Assembly (NCBI GenBank): GCA_022749755.1 | Contig: CM040440.1 | Location: forward strand, 3,185,769-3,249,768 | Direction: 5' to 3' | Source: Azadirachta indica | Lineage: Eukaryota; Streptophyta; Magnoliopsida; Sapindales; Meliaceae | DNA length: 64,000 nt | Notes under the pieces: generated by a model | What the model saw: the letters and a program-made list of their open reading frames with translations, nothing else | What the model was told of the DNA's origin: nothing | Database searches by the model: none | Shown: positions 62,849 through 64,000 of the stretch, piece after piece | How positions within the stretch are numbered: position 1 is the stretch's first letter | Layout of the letters: every line of letters begins with the position of its first letter | Program-made: the position numbers and the translations under genes

Positions 62849-63343
62849 CTAAGCATTCACCGGACCTAGACTCACCAACACGAGATTTGATGGACTGGCA
62901 GGCGGCGGTGCACCCGTGATAATAACCTGCTGCTGCAGCGGCGGGGGCGGCGGCGCTGATGTGAACATTGTAGGCGGAGGACTTGGGTTAGCAATAGGTG
63001 GCGGTGGCGTAGCAGGTGGAGTTGTGGCAACTGGGCTAGGTGGGTTTGAGCCAGGATTTGGAGATGGTGGGCTAGGTGGAGTCGGCGAACCAAGGTCAGG
63101 GCTAGGTGGGTTAGGCTGGGTGGAGCCAGGATTAAGTGGGTTAGGACTGGGATTGGAATTGGGGCCGGGATTGGGGTTGGGGAAGAGAACTGGTGAAGAA
63201 GGAGAATGGCAGGAATCGCCTGAGCATTTATGAGATTTTTGGAAGCTATGGCGCAAGAGACCGAATCCCAAGACAAGACCCAGAACCACCAAAACAGTGA
63301 CTATGAAAATGAAGATCTTTGTTGCTTTTCCCACATAACACAT
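62849..63343 (-). CDS. Membrane-anchored proline-rich (extensin-like) protein
   Basis: Single-exon gene for a 164-residue protein. A short basic N-terminus precedes one hydrophobic segment (about residues 9-31, [21 protein letters not shown]), so the product is probably a type II membrane or signal-anchored protein. The rest is made of Pro/Asn/Ser-rich repeats ([17 protein letters not shown], then [15 protein letters not shown] and PPPP runs) of the hydroxyproline-rich glycoprotein kind; extracellular, O-glycosylated and associated with the cell wall is the natural inference. Two Cys (CSGDSC) follow the membrane segment. The start is the first ATG after an upstream stop-rich leader. The end [10 protein letters not shown] has no GPI-like tail. 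I cannot assign a named family. Confidence 0.78.
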   Translation of the reverse strand: MCYVGKATKIFIFIVTVLVVLGLVLGFGLLRHSFQKSHKCSGDSCHSPSSPVLFPNPNPGPNSNPSPNPLNPGSTQPNPPSPDLGSPTPPSPPSPNPGSNPPSPVATTPPATPPPPIANPSPPPTMFTSAPPPPPLQQQVIITGAPPPASPSNLVLVSLGPVNA

Positions 63344-64000
63344 TTTTTTTCCCTTGTTTTTTTCTCTGGGGTTTTCTGTACTGTAAATAAACTCTCTGAA
63401 GTGAATCTGAAATGTGGTTTTGTAACTTTGTTCTGTAGTTGGAACAGATGGGTTTTTTTGGTACTAAAACGTAGTTCTTTTTCGTCTTTTTTTCATGGTG
63501 TTAATGTCGTAGCAGGAATGAATGATAGAGTGAGTATGCGTTTGTGGATTGATATTCTGGTTGGTTCTGTTAATTTAAGGTGGAGATTGAGAAAGGTTAA
63601 GTGTAGCACGTGAAGCCCACTTAAAGAAACAAAAGCAATTGCCTCTGAATACTAAATGAGTACGTTTTTGTTGCCAAGTAATGTTTTTGGTTGTGTCTGT
63701 TTCTTCCACTACCAGACCAGCAGTACACTGCAGTTTGAAAAAGTGATCTAGGATTGATTTCAATTGTAAGAAATGAAATTATCGTTAAAGTGGTGATTAG
63801 TCCGTATGATTAAAGGAGATTAAACAGTGAAATGAAACGTTTAAGGGAGGATATATCGAGAATCGATCCTTAGACTGAGAGGTATGTCTGCCAGGTTACC
63901 CCGACCCTTGGGATGGAGCTAGTTCCATTCCAGTTCTTGTTTTGGGTTTTCTCCTTACTATTAACTTCTTCAGTTCTTATATTACGCAAATGGCACTGAG
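63344..64000. other. Promoter side of the proline-rich gene, to the window end
   Basis: 5' leader and upstream region of the minus-strand gene. No further gene is recognised up to the edge. Confidence 0.4.

Noticed and set aside
62916..63233. Glycine-rich plus-strand frame resembling a glycine-rich protein
   Set aside because: It is the complement of the proline-rich gene at 62849-63343, which has a proper membrane segment and start; Pro codons read as Gly on the other strand.

Overview
This is nuclear DNA from a flowering plant, most likely a eudicot. It is AT-rich, the genes have short exons and GT-AG introns, and the families present are plant-specific: DUF26 secretory proteins, CO-like B-box factors, a phytocyanin, a class IVc bHLH and a U-type cyclin. 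From family resemblance alone I would guess Citrus or another Rutaceae, but nothing here proves it. I found no rRNA, tRNA, CRISPR array or organellar DNA.

Layout. Positions 1-398 (-) hold the 5' part of a cyclin-U gene that runs off the left edge. A 13-exon EXS-domain membrane protein gene fills 1000-6832 (-); its 5' leader region is a 112-bp tandem duplication. After a decayed transposon-like stretch (about 7.7-8.8 kb) comes an intronless, frameshifted PUX7-like UBX gene (9333-10390, -). Next are a two-B-box plus CCT transcription factor (13609-16017, +) and, convergent with it, a one-B-box microprotein gene (18341-18697, -). Two tandem DUF604 glycosyltransferase-like genes follow (21154-23423 and 26066-27687, both +).

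The centre (30-52 kb) is a DUF26 cluster, all on the + strand. It starts with a broken cysteine-rich receptor-like kinase (30140-33113) and continues with seven two-domain DUF26 secretory genes. Three are intact (34024, 40542, 45654) and four are broken, each by different lesions (36452, 38511, 42282, 51699). The pair 36452/38511 matches the pair 40542/42282, so a two-gene block of about 4 kb was duplicated in tandem. Behind the cluster lies a direct duplication of about 1.75 kb (46789-48534 and 48708-51231). Its second copy carries a 789-bp long-TIR element with a 9-bp target duplication; the first copy is the empty site.

The right end has a uclacyanin-type phytocyanin (53993-54816, +), an ILR3/bHLH34/104/115-like bHLH gene (55937-60691, -) and a membrane-anchored proline-rich protein (62849-63343, -). 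Intron 1 of the bHLH gene contains a 1900-bp MULE-like element with a perfect 9-bp target duplication, which itself contains a palindrome with arms of about 260 bp.

The genes do not form a pathway. The window is ordinary housekeeping and regulatory genes around a fast-evolving, defence-type DUF26 cluster, with several well-delimited non-autonomous DNA transposons. Several gene breaks are single-base indels in short runs, so they should be checked against reads before being accepted as biological.
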